From Flavicella sediminum (lineage in GTDB: Bacteria; Bacteroidota; Bacteroidia; Flavobacteriales; Flavobacteriaceae), in NCBI RefSeq assembly GCF_006381105.1, contig NZ_VDET01000014.1:62001-126000 (forward strand): a stretch of 64,000 nucleotides of DNA, given 5' to 3'. How positions within the stretch are numbered: the stretch's first letter is position 1; every line of letters begins with the position of its first letter. The notes under the pieces were generated by a model, which was not told the origin of the DNA, made no database searches, and saw only the letters and a program-made list of their open reading frames with translations. Made by a program: the position numbers and the translations under genes. Below, piece by piece: positions 1 to 7,029 of this stretch.

Positions 1-1227
1 CTATGTGCTGTGCTTTTGACTCCTGAAAAAGTTAGAATTGAAAATATTCCCAATATAATTGATGTCAACAAACTTATTTTTATTCTTGGTGAACTAGGAG
101 TTAAAATAGAAAAACATGACGTAAACACCTATACATTTCAAGCAGATGAGGTAAACTTAGCCTATTTAGAGTCTGCCGAATTTAAAAGAGATGGAAGTTC
201 TTTAAGAGGTTCTATTATGATTGTTGGTCCCTTGTTGGCTCGTTTCGGAAAAGGATACATTCCTAGACCGGGAGGAGATAAAATAGGTCGTAGACGTTTG
301 GATACGCATTTTGAAGGTTTTATCAACTTGGGGGCTACTTTTCGATACAACAAAGAAGAGCATTTTTACGGTGTTGAAGCCAAAGAATTGTTTGGTGCCG
401 ATATGTTGTTAGACGAGGCTTCGGTAACAGGTACGGCTAATATTTTAATGGCAGCAGTCTTAGCAACAGGAAGAACTACTATTTACAATGCGGCATGTGA
501 ACCGTATATTCAACAATTGTCGAAAATGTTGAATAGCATGGGGGCTAATATTACAGGTATTGGCTCTAATTTATTAACCATTGATGGTGTTAAAGAATTA
601 AAGGGATGTACGCACAGAGTATTGCCCGATATGATTGAAATTGGTAGCTGGATAGGAATGGCGGCCATGACCAAATCGGAATTGACGATTAAAAATGTTA
701 GTTGGAAAGATTTGGGAGTTATTCCACGTGTGTTCCGAAAACTTGGAATTCAATTGGAAAAAGTCAATGACGATATTTATATTCCTGCACAAGAATCTTA
801 CGAAATACAAAATTATATTGATGGGTCTATCTTAACGATTTCTGATGCTCCTTGGCCAGGATTTACACCAGATTTATTGAGTATTGTTTTGGTAATCGCA
901 ACACAGGCAAAAGGAAGTGTTTTGATTCATCAGAAAATGTTTGAGAGCCGTTTGTTCTTTGTCGATAAATTAATTGACATGGGCGCAAAAGTTATTTTAT
1001 GTGATCCACATAGAGCAACCATTATAGGAATGAATCATGAGTCGTCTTTAAAAGCAACCACCATGACCTCGCCAGATATTAGAGCAGGAATTTCTTTGTT
1101 AATAGCCGCCTTATCAGCCAAAGGAACAAGTACCATTCATAATATAGATCAGATTGATAGAGGTTACGAGGATATTGAAGGAAGATTAAAATCGATTGGT
1201 GCAAAAATTGAGCGTATAAACGATTAA
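1..1227 (+). CDS. murA: UDP-N-acetylglucosamine 1-carboxyvinyltransferase MurA, 5'-truncated by window edge
   Basis: First committed step of peptidoglycan synthesis: transfers enolpyruvate from PEP to UDP-GlcNAc in the cytoplasm. The reading frame is open to base 1 and reads LCAVLLTPEKV there, which matches the interior of MurA, so about 25-30 N-terminal residues lie outside the window and the GTG at 10 is not the start. The two-domain EPSP-synthase-like fold is recognisable from RPGGDKIGRRRLDTH and GADMLLDEASVTGT through to the C-terminal IHNIDQIDRGYEDIEGRL. The active-site loop has Asp (codon 277-279) where Escherichia coli has the fosfomycin-reactive Cys115. Asp variants are active but fosfomycin-insensitive in other bacteria, so intrinsic resistance is inferred. 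The gene ends in a hairpin with a T-run. Confidence 0.97.
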   Translation, partial: LCAVLLTPEKVRIENIPNIIDVNKLIFILGELGVKIEKHDVNTYTFQADEVNLAYLESAEFKRDGSSLRGSIMIVGPLLARFGKGYIPRPGGDKIGRRRLDTHFEGFINLGATFRYNKEEHFYGVEAKELFGADMLLDEASVTGTANILMAAVLATGRTTIYNAACEPYIQQLSKMLNSMGANITGIGSNLLTIDGVKELKGCTHRVLPDMIEIGSWIGMAAMTKSELTIKNVSWKDLGVIPRVFRKLGIQLEKVNDDIYIPAQESYEIQNYIDGSILTISDAPWPGFTPDLLSIVLVIATQAKGSVLIHQKMFESRLFFVDKLIDMGAKVILCDPHRATIIGMNHESSLKATTMTSPDIRAGISLLIAALSAKGTSTIHNIDQIDRGYEDIEGRLKSIGAKIERIND

Positions 1228-1261
1228 TTACAAAATTATAGAATTAAAGAGATTGCTTTAG

Positions 1262-1299
1262 AAAATGCTAGAAATAGTTTTTTTTAAAGCATTTTTTTT
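1262..1299 (+). terminator. Probable Rho-independent terminator of murA
   Basis: An 8-bp stem, AAAATGCT (1262-1269) with AGCATTTT (1288-1295), is followed by a run of T. The stem is A+T-rich, so it would be a weak terminator. Confidence 0.5.
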
Positions 1300-1342
1300 G
1301 TGCAATAAATGCCAATAGTTTCTGTTTATACGAAATGTTCTG

Positions 1343-1355
1343 TGACATTTTGACA
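1343..1355. promoter_or_regulatory. TGACA-TTT-TGACA direct repeat upstream of grpE
   Basis: Two TGACA half-sites separated by three T lie about 62 bases before the grpE start. On the other strand they read TGTCA-AAA-TGTCA. The position before a chaperone operon suggests a heat-shock regulator or sigma-factor site. That role is inferred from position only. Confidence 0.35.
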
Positions 1356-1417
1356 CAAAATTCAAATTGGCAATATTGTTGTCTTAGAGAACTTGTATTT
1401 TAAAAGAATTACATACA

Positions 1418-1966
1418 ATGAGTACTGAAGAAAAAATTAAAGACGAAGCAGAGCAAACAATTGACACAAACGCTACTACTGAAGAAAATACAGAGAATGT
1501 AAAGGAAGAATCAACGGTTGAGCCAACTGCTGAAGAAATTTTACAAAAAGAAAAAGACAAATATTTACGTCTTTTTGCTGAATTTGAAAACTATAAAAAA
1601 CGTACAACAAAAGAAAGAATTGAGTTGTACAGAACGGCAGGACAAGACATCATGGTGTCATTATTACCTGTTTTAGACGATTTTGACAGAGGATTGGCAG
1701 AAATTAAAAAAGTAAAAGACAAACAACTTTTAAAAGGAATGACTTTGATCAATGATAAATTGACAAATACATTAACTCAAAAAGGTTTGGAAGTAGCTGA
1801 AGCAAAAGCAGGTGATGTTTTTGATGCAGATTTACACGAAGCAATTACGCAAATTCCTGCACCATCTGATGATATGAAAGGAAAAATTATTGATGTGATT
1901 GAAAAAGGATACAAATTAGGAGATAAAGTAATTCGTTATCCTAAAGTTGTTATCGGTCAATCATAA
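1418..1966 (+). CDS. grpE: Nucleotide exchange factor GrpE
   Basis: Cytoplasmic co-chaperone that releases ADP from DnaK. The 182-residue length fits the family. An acidic, low-complexity N-terminus (residues 1-40) leads into a long coiled coil carrying FAEFENYKKRT. The C-terminal beta domain contains AGDVFDADLHEAIT and ends near KVIRYPKVVIGQS. The start is the ATG at 1418, with no obvious Shine-Dalgarno, as is usual in Bacteroidota. It is followed by dnaJ on the same strand 86 bases later, with a strong hairpin in between. dnaK is not in the window. A TGACA direct repeat lies upstream. Confidence 0.97.
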   Translation: MSTEEKIKDEAEQTIDTNATTEENTENVKEESTVEPTAEEILQKEKDKYLRLFAEFENYKKRTTKERIELYRTAGQDIMVSLLPVLDDFDRGLAEIKKVKDKQLLKGMTLINDKLTNTLTQKGLEVAEAKAGDVFDADLHEAITQIPAPSDDMKGKIIDVIEKGYKLGDKVIRYPKVVIGQS

Positions 1967-1994
1967 ATTAGAATCATTAACAATATTCAATTAA

Positions 1995-2032
1995 CAATGG
2001 ACAATGAGCATTATTTTGTTGCTTGTCCATTG
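1995..2032 (+). promoter_or_regulatory. Strong intercistronic hairpin between grpE and dnaJ
   Basis: CAATGGACAA (1995-2004) pairs perfectly with TTGTCCATTG (2023-2032), with an inner GCA/TGC helix. No T-run follows, so it is not a typical terminator. It could stabilise or process the mRNA between the two cistrons. Confidence 0.45.
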
Positions 2033-2052
2033 CTAAGGACTAATTGAAAAAC

Positions 2053-3186
2053 ATGGCAAAAAGAGATTATTACGAAGTACTAGGGATTTCAAAATCTGCA
2101 ACTACTGGTGAAATAAAGAAGGCGTATCGCAAGATGGCGGTAAAATACCATCCTGATAAAAATCCAGACGACAAAGCGGCGGAAGAAAAATTTAAAGAAG
2201 CAGCGGAAGCGTATGAGATTTTAAGTGATGCAGATAAAAAATCTCGTTACGATCAATTTGGTCATAGAGCTTTTGAAGGTGGTGCCGGTGGCGGTGGCGG
2301 CTTTGGAGGTTTCGGTGGTGGCGGAATGGACATGGACGATATTTTTAGCCAATTTGGAGATATTTTTGGCGGTGGCTTTGGCGGCGGTGGAAGAGGTCGT
2401 TCTAGAGGTCCGGTAAGAACCAAAGGAACAAATTTACGTATTCGTGTAAAACTGACTTTAGAAGAAATAGCTTTAGGAGTTGATAAAAAAGTAAAAGTCC
2501 GACGAAAGATACAAGCAAAAGGAGTGAAGTACACGACCTGTACAACTTGTAACGGTCAAGGACAGGTAATGCGTGTTACCAATACCATGTTGGGAAGAAT
2601 GCAAACAGCAGCTACATGTCCAACGTGTAATGGAGCAGGGCAATCTATTACTAGCAAGCCAAATGAGGCGGATGCACAAGGATTAATTTTTTCTGAGGAA
2701 ACAGTGACTATTAATATTCCTGAAGGAGTAACAGAGGGGATTCAGTTAAAAGTTGCTGGAAAAGGAAACGAAGCAGCAGGAAACAATTCTATTCCAGGTG
2801 ATTTGTTAGTGGTTATTGAAGAAATTCCACATGCCAAATTAAAAAGAGAAGGCGTAAATTTACATTACGATTTGTATGTAAGTTTTTCTGAAGTAGCTTT
2901 AGGTGTTTCTAAAGAAATTGAAACGGTTACAGGAAAAGTGAAAATTAAAATTGAAGCAGGTACTCAATCTGGAAAAATTTTAAGATTAAAAGGAAAAGGT
3001 TTACCTAGTATTGAAAGATACGGTTCTGGTGACTTGATGGTGCATGTAAATGTTTGGACACCACAGCAGTTAGATAAATCACAACGTAAGTTTTTTGAAT
3101 CGATGATAGGGGATGAAAACTTTACGCCGAGCCCTAGTGGAACGGATAAATCATTTTTTGAAAAAGTAAAAGACATGTTTTCTTAA
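2053..3186 (+). CDS. dnaJ: Chaperone protein DnaJ
   Basis: Hsp40 co-chaperone that delivers clients to DnaK and stimulates its ATPase. The J domain occupies about residues 1-70, starting [11 protein letters not shown] and containing the HPD signature in [10 protein letters not shown] Gly/Phe-rich stretch follows (about 75-125), then a zinc region and two C-terminal substrate-binding beta domains (VNVWTPQQL near the end). The start is the ATG at 2053; a TTG three codons upstream is in frame but would disrupt the conserved MAKRDYYE start. The zinc region has only two CxxCxGxG motifs (CTTCNGQG and CPTCNGAG). The outer pair that forms zinc centre I is absent; the fourth motif position is occupied by [11 protein letters not shown] recall this as a lineage feature of flavobacterial DnaJ rather than a sequencing error. 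Confidence 0.97.
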   Translation: MAKRDYYEVLGISKSATTGEIKKAYRKMAVKYHPDKNPDDKAAEEKFKEAAEAYEILSDADKKSRYDQFGHRAFEGGAGGGGGFGGFGGGGMDMDDIFSQFGDIFGGGFGGGGRGRSRGPVRTKGTNLRIRVKLTLEEIALGVDKKVKVRRKIQAKGVKYTTCTTCNGQGQVMRVTNTMLGRMQTAATCPTCNGAGQSITSKPNEADAQGLIFSEETVTINIPEGVTEGIQLKVAGKGNEAAGNNSIPGDLLVVIEEIPHAKLKREGVNLHYDLYVSFSEVALGVSKEIETVTGKVKIKIEAGTQSGKILRLKGKGLPSIERYGSGDLMVHVNVWTPQQLDKSQRKFFESMIGDENFTPSPSGTDKSFFEKVKDMFS

Positions 3187-3216
3187 ATAAATAGTATTAT
3201 TTAAATAATTTATTTG

Positions 3217-3224
3217 TAAATTTG
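3217..3224 (+). promoter_or_regulatory. TAnnTTTG -7 promoter box (TAAATTTG)
   Basis: Matches the Bacteroidota sigma-ABfr -7 consensus TAnnTTTG. It lies 31 bases after dnaJ and would start a transcript near 3230, directly at a hairpin. It could drive a short RNA or the rnpB transcript. Confidence 0.5.
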
Positions 3225-3228
3225 CGGC

Positions 3229-3298
3229 GTTGTTAATCTTTTAACAACATCTTTTTCATAGCAATTTTCCCACTCTGGTCACAGAGTGGGTTTTTTTT
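3229..3298 (+). ncRNA. Candidate short two-hairpin RNA between dnaJ and rnpB
   Basis: A perfect 8-bp hairpin (3229-3236 with 3241-3248) sits at the expected start of transcription from the TAAATTTG box. It is followed by a 9-bp hairpin (3269-3277 with 3282-3290) and eight T, a classic terminator. Together they would make a transcript of about 70 nt. The alternative is simply the dnaJ terminator plus a promoter for rnpB. It matches no RNA family that I recognise. Confidence 0.3.
3269..3298 (+). terminator. Rho-independent terminator upstream of rnpB
   Basis: Perfect stem CCCACTCTG / CAGAGTGGG (3269-3277, 3282-3290) with a 4-base loop and eight T. It ends the dnaJ transcript or a short RNA starting near 3230. 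Confidence 0.8.
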
Positions 3299-3314
3299 AC
3301 AGAAAAAACACATA

Positions 3315-3627
3315 AAAAAGTAGGCTGTCTTATCGTTCTGAACTCGTTTCAGAAAAGGAAAGTCCGGACATCGCAGAGTAGTATAGCGGATAACATCCGT
3401 CCAGCGTGAGCTGAGGACAAGTGCAACAGAAAGCAAGTACAGTTCGGCTGTAGTGAAACCAGGTAAACTCTATACGATGCAATGCCATGTACATTGGAGC
3501 TTGAGGGCTACTCGCTCGATTCCAAGGGGTAGGCAGATGGATTCCATAAGTAATTTTGGAACTAGATAAATGATAAGAGTCCGTTTTTGACGGAAACAGA
3601 ATTCGGCTTATAGGCCTACTTTTTTTT
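3315..3627 (+). ncRNA. rnpB: RNase P RNA (M1 RNA), bacterial type A
   Basis: Catalytic RNA that removes the 5' leader from pre-tRNA. The outer P1 helix is visible as AAAAAGTAGGC (3315-3325) pairing with GCCTACTTTTT at the 3' end (3614-3624). Diagnostic conserved segments are present in order: GGAAAGTCCGGACATCGCAG near 3357, ACAGAAAGCAAGTAC near 3426, GTGAAACCAGGTAAACTC near 3453, and AGATAAATGATAAGAG with GACGGAAACAGAATTCGGC close to the 3' end. The P1 3' strand runs into a T tract that also serves as a terminator. I see no -7 box immediately upstream; the nearest is at 3217-3224. Confidence 0.95.
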
Positions 3628-3631
3628 ATTT

Positions 3632-3739
3632 GCGTTAGTGATTGCGCCTTTGTTTGAGCTCTTTTTTTTAGTCGGAGCTTGTGGAGATAGCGTAAAAAAA
3701 AAGCGAGTGGCAAAAGCACGACCTGCAAGGAAACGCCCA
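3632..3739. repeat. Repeat-like noncoding element downstream of rnpB
   Basis: A stretch more G+C-rich than its surroundings. It runs from GCGTTAGTGATTGCGCC through GAGCTC, GGAGCTTGTGGAGATAGCG and GCGAGTGGCAAAAGCACGA to GGAAACGCCC. No reading frame on either strand resembles a protein. The GCGTTAG...GATAGCG architecture resembles intergenic sequences that I recall as dispersed in flavobacterial genomes. Only one copy is present here, so repeat status is an inference. The remaining bases up to acnB show only a promoter. Confidence 0.35.
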
Positions 3740-3946
3740 AAACAAAAATCCAACAATTAGCAAAATTGACTGAACATGTTGTATATAACAGCGAATTAAG
3801 ATTTGTTTTGTTGTGGATATCTCAGTAATAAGCGGAATTATTAATAAATAATATAATTTCTGTATTCTTAAAATTTCAATCTCGTTTATCTTTGGTTAAT
3901 ATACGTATTCCTAAGTCTTAGAGTTTCAAATACTAGGTCTATTTAG

Positions 3947-3954
3947 TATATTTG
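3947..3954 (+). promoter_or_regulatory. TATATTTG -7 box, promoter for acnB
   Basis: Exact match to TAnnTTTG about 100 bases upstream of the acnB start, leaving an untranslated leader of roughly 95 bases. Confidence 0.6.
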
Positions 3955-4055
3955 CCTCCGAATTGGAAATAAGTAATAACAAGTAAACAAACATAGACTA
4001 CGGTAGTTGATTAGAAACTGATCAAAAGCCTATCCTCTAAATTCCCAGAAGTATT

Positions 4056-6833
4056 ATGAACACTTATAAGAATTATCTTAAAGAGATTGAAGAAAGAAAA
4101 GGTCAGGGATTGAACCCTTTGCCAATTGAAGGAGCTGAATTGCTTAGCGAAATTATTGAGCAAATTAAAGATTTAGAAAATGAGCATAGAAAAAGCTCAC
4201 TTGATTTTTTTATCTACAATGTCATACCTGGAACCACTAGCGCTGCTGGTGTAAAGGCTAAATTTTTAAAAGAGATTATTCTAGGGGAATCTGTTGTTGA
4301 AGAAATTACGCCCGCTTTTGCTTTAGAGTTGTTGTCACATATGAAAGGTGGACCTTCTATTGAAGTGTTGTTGGATTTAGCGCTTGGTGCTGATGCTACG
4401 ATTGCAAAAGATGCGGCAAAAGTACTTAAAACGCAAGTGTATTTATACGACGCTGATACCAACCGTTTAGCGGATGCTTATAAAAGCGGAAACGCAATAG
4501 CAAAAGAACTTTTAGAAAGTTATGCAAAGGCTGAATTCTTTACAGAATTGCCAGATGTTGAAGAAAAAATTGATATTGTAACTTATATTGCTGGTGTTGG
4601 TGATATTTCTACCGATTTATTATCTCCAGGAGCAGATGCACACTCAAGATCAGATCGTGAATTACACGGTCAATGTATTTTTGAGCATAACAAAGACATG
4701 CAAAAAGAACTTTCTGCATTGAAAGCAAAACATCCTGAGAAGCGTGTAATGTTAGTAGCAGAAAAAGGAACCATGGGAGTTGGATCTTCTAGAATGTCTG
4801 GTGTAAACAACGTGGCATTATGGACAGGTATTCAAGCTAGTCCTTATGTTCCATTTATAAATATTGCTCCGGTCATTGCTGGAACTAACGGTATTTCTCC
4901 AATTTTCTTAACAACAGTAGGTGTTACAGGAGGTATTGGAATTGATCTTAAAAACTGGGTAAAGAAAACAGATGCAGAAGGTAACACAGTTCGTGATGCA
5001 GATGGTGAGCCAGTTTTAGAAGAAGCTTATTCTGTAGAAACAGGTACTGTTTTAACAATCAATACAAAAGAGAAAACTTTATACAAAGACGGTAAAGCTG
5101 TTATGGATATTTCTGCAGCTTTAACGCCACAAAAAGTTGAATTTATCAAAGCAGGTGGTTCATACGCGATTGTATTTGGTAAAAAAATTCAAACATTTGC
5201 TGCAAAAACTTTAGGTATTGATGTACCTCTAGTATATGCTCCATCGAAAGAAATTTCTGTAGAAGGACAAGGATTAACAGCAGTAGAAAAAATATTCAAC
5301 AAAAACGCAGTAGGAAATACTCCAGGTAAAACTTTACATGCTGGTTCTGATGTTCGTGTAGAAGTAAATATTGTAGGTTCGCAAGATACTACTGGTTTAA
5401 TGACTTCTCAAGAATTAGAAGCCATGGCTGCAAAAGTTATTTCTCCTATTGTTGATGGTGCTTACCAATCAGGATGTCATACGGCTTCTGTTTGGGATGA
5501 CAAGTCTAAGGCGAACATTCCAAGGTTGATGAAGTTTATGAACGACTTCGGATTAATTACGGCACGTGACCCTAAAGGAAACTACCATGCAATGACTGAT
5601 GTTATTCACAAGGTATTAAACGATATTACTGTAGGAGATTGGGATATTATTATTGGTGGAGATTCTCATACACGTATGTCTAAAGGTGTTGCTTTTGGAG
5701 CAGATTCTGGAACCGTTGCTTTGGCATTGGCTACAGGAGAGGCTACGATGCCAATTCCTCAGTCTGTAAAAGTTACTTTTAAAGGACAAATGAAATCTTT
5801 TATGGATTTCCGTGATGTAGTACACGCTACACAACAACAAATGTTAAAGCAGTTTGGAGGTGAAAACGTATTCCAAGGAAGAATCATTGAGGTGCATTTA
5901 GGAACATTAACTGCCGATCAAGCGTTTACATTTACAGATTGGACTGCAGAGATGAAAGCAAAAGCGTCTATCTGTATTTCTGAGGATGCTACTTTAATTG
6001 AATCTTTAGAGATTGCAAAAGGTAGAATCCAGATCATGATTGACAAAGGAATGGACAATCACTTAAATGTTTTGGCAGGATTAGTTGCAAAAGCGAATAA
6101 GAGAATTGCTGAAATTGAATCAGGTGAAAAACCAGCTTTAAGACCGGATGCAAATGCGAAATACCATGCTGAGGTTGTGATTGATTTAGATGAGGTTGCA
6201 GAACCAATGATTGCAGATCCAGATGTTAACAACGAAGATGTTTCTAAGCGTTATACACATGATACTATTAGACCATTGTCTTACTATGGAGGAACAAAAA
6301 CGGTAGACTTAGGGTTTATTGGTTCTTGTATGGTGCACAAAGGAGATATGAAAATATTGGCTCAAATGTTGAAAAACATTGAGGCTCAGGCAGGAAAAGT
6401 TGAATTTAAAGCACCTTTAGTTGTTGCGCCTCCTACTTACAATATTGTAGATGAGTTAAAAGCAGAAGGCGATTGGGATGTGTTGACAAAATACTCTGGT
6501 TTTGAGTTTAATGACAATGACCCTAAAGCAGCAGCTCGTACGAAATACGAAAACATGTTGTACTTAGAACGTCCAGGATGTAACTTATGTATGGGTAACC
6601 AAGAAAAAGCAGAACCAGGAGATACGGTAATGGCTACTTCTACGCGTTTATTCCAAGGAAGAGTTGTAAAAGATTCAGGAGAGAAAAAAGGAGAATCGTT
6701 ATTATCATCTACTCCGGTAGTTGTCTTATCTACAGTTTTAGGAAGAACTCCTACTATGGCAGAATACGAAGCTGCAGTAGAAGGTATTGTATTAACTAAA
6801 TTTACGCCTTCTTTAAAACAGTTGATTAAATAA
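4056..6833 (+). CDS. acnB: Aconitate hydratase B (possibly also 2-methylisocitrate dehydratase)
   Basis: TCA-cycle enzyme interconverting citrate and isocitrate; AcnB-family enzymes can also act on 2-methylisocitrate. The 925-residue protein has the AcnB arrangement: an N-terminal HEAT-like helical domain (about 1-160), the swivelling domain, then the catalytic domains. It is somewhat longer than E. coli AcnB (865 residues). Three cysteines expected to bind the [4Fe-4S] cluster are visible: Cys758 in GSCMVH and Cys842/Cys845 in CNLCMGN. GGDSHTRMSKG is a conserved active-site segment. A terminator separates it from a second, unrelated-subfamily aconitase gene directly downstream, so the two are probably controlled independently. 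Confidence 0.96.
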   Translation: MNTYKNYLKEIEERKGQGLNPLPIEGAELLSEIIEQIKDLENEHRKSSLDFFIYNVIPGTTSAAGVKAKFLKEIILGESVVEEITPAFALELLSHMKGGPSIEVLLDLALGADATIAKDAAKVLKTQVYLYDADTNRLADAYKSGNAIAKELLESYAKAEFFTELPDVEEKIDIVTYIAGVGDISTDLLSPGADAHSRSDRELHGQCIFEHNKDMQKELSALKAKHPEKRVMLVAEKGTMGVGSSRMSGVNNVALWTGIQASPYVPFINIAPVIAGTNGISPIFLTTVGVTGGIGIDLKNWVKKTDAEGNTVRDADGEPVLEEAYSVETGTVLTINTKEKTLYKDGKAVMDISAALTPQKVEFIKAGGSYAIVFGKKIQTFAAKTLGIDVPLVYAPSKEISVEGQGLTAVEKIFNKNAVGNTPGKTLHAGSDVRVEVNIVGSQDTTGLMTSQELEAMAAKVISPIVDGAYQSGCHTASVWDDKSKANIPRLMKFMNDFGLITARDPKGNYHAMTDVIHKVLNDITVGDWDIIIGGDSHTRMSKGVAFGADSGTVALALATGEATMPIPQSVKVTFKGQMKSFMDFRDVVHATQQQMLKQFGGENVFQGRIIEVHLGTLTADQAFTFTDWTAEMKAKASICISEDATLIESLEIAKGRIQIMIDKGMDNHLNVLAGLVAKANKRIAEIESGEKPALRPDANAKYHAEVVIDLDEVAEPMIADPDVNNEDVSKRYTHDTIRPLSYYGGTKTVDLGFIGSCMVHKGDMKILAQMLKNIEAQAGKVEFKAPLVVAPPTYNIVDELKAEGDWDVLTKYSGFEFNDNDPKAAARTKYENMLYLERPGCNLCMGNQEKAEPGDTVMATSTRLFQGRVVKDSGEKKGESLLSSTPVVVLSTVLGRTPTMAEYEAAVEGIVLTKFTPSLKQLIK

Positions 6834-6862
6834 TCGGAAGATTTTTAATACTATATAAATTG

Positions 6863-6893
6863 AAAGCCCAAGTCTTAGACTTGGGCTTTTTTT
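6863..6893 (+). terminator. Rho-independent terminator of acnB
   Basis: Perfect 12-bp stem, AAAGCCCAAGTC (6863-6874) with GACTTGGGCTTT (6878-6889), loop TTA, then a T-run. Confidence 0.9.
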
Positions 6894-7029
6894 GTGTTAG
6901 TTATTTGCTTGAAAGTATGTTAATTTATAGAGTAAGTGGATTTAAGGAAATATATGAGCTGTGCTTCTTAGAGACTAATCATTTTCGTATATTGCTAGAA
7001 TAAATTCAACAATTAAATACTGATAGACT

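Noticed and set aside
2225-2534. Alternative reading frames on both strands through the Gly-rich part of dnaJ
   Set aside because: They arise from GGN repeats in the Gly/Phe region; composition is Val- or Pro-biased low complexity and the dnaJ frame is unambiguous.
3330-3740. Minus-strand open frame of 136 codons across rnpB and the repeat-like element
   Set aside because: It lies over a structured RNA gene, the translation has no protein-like features, and the RNase P RNA signatures explain the sequence.
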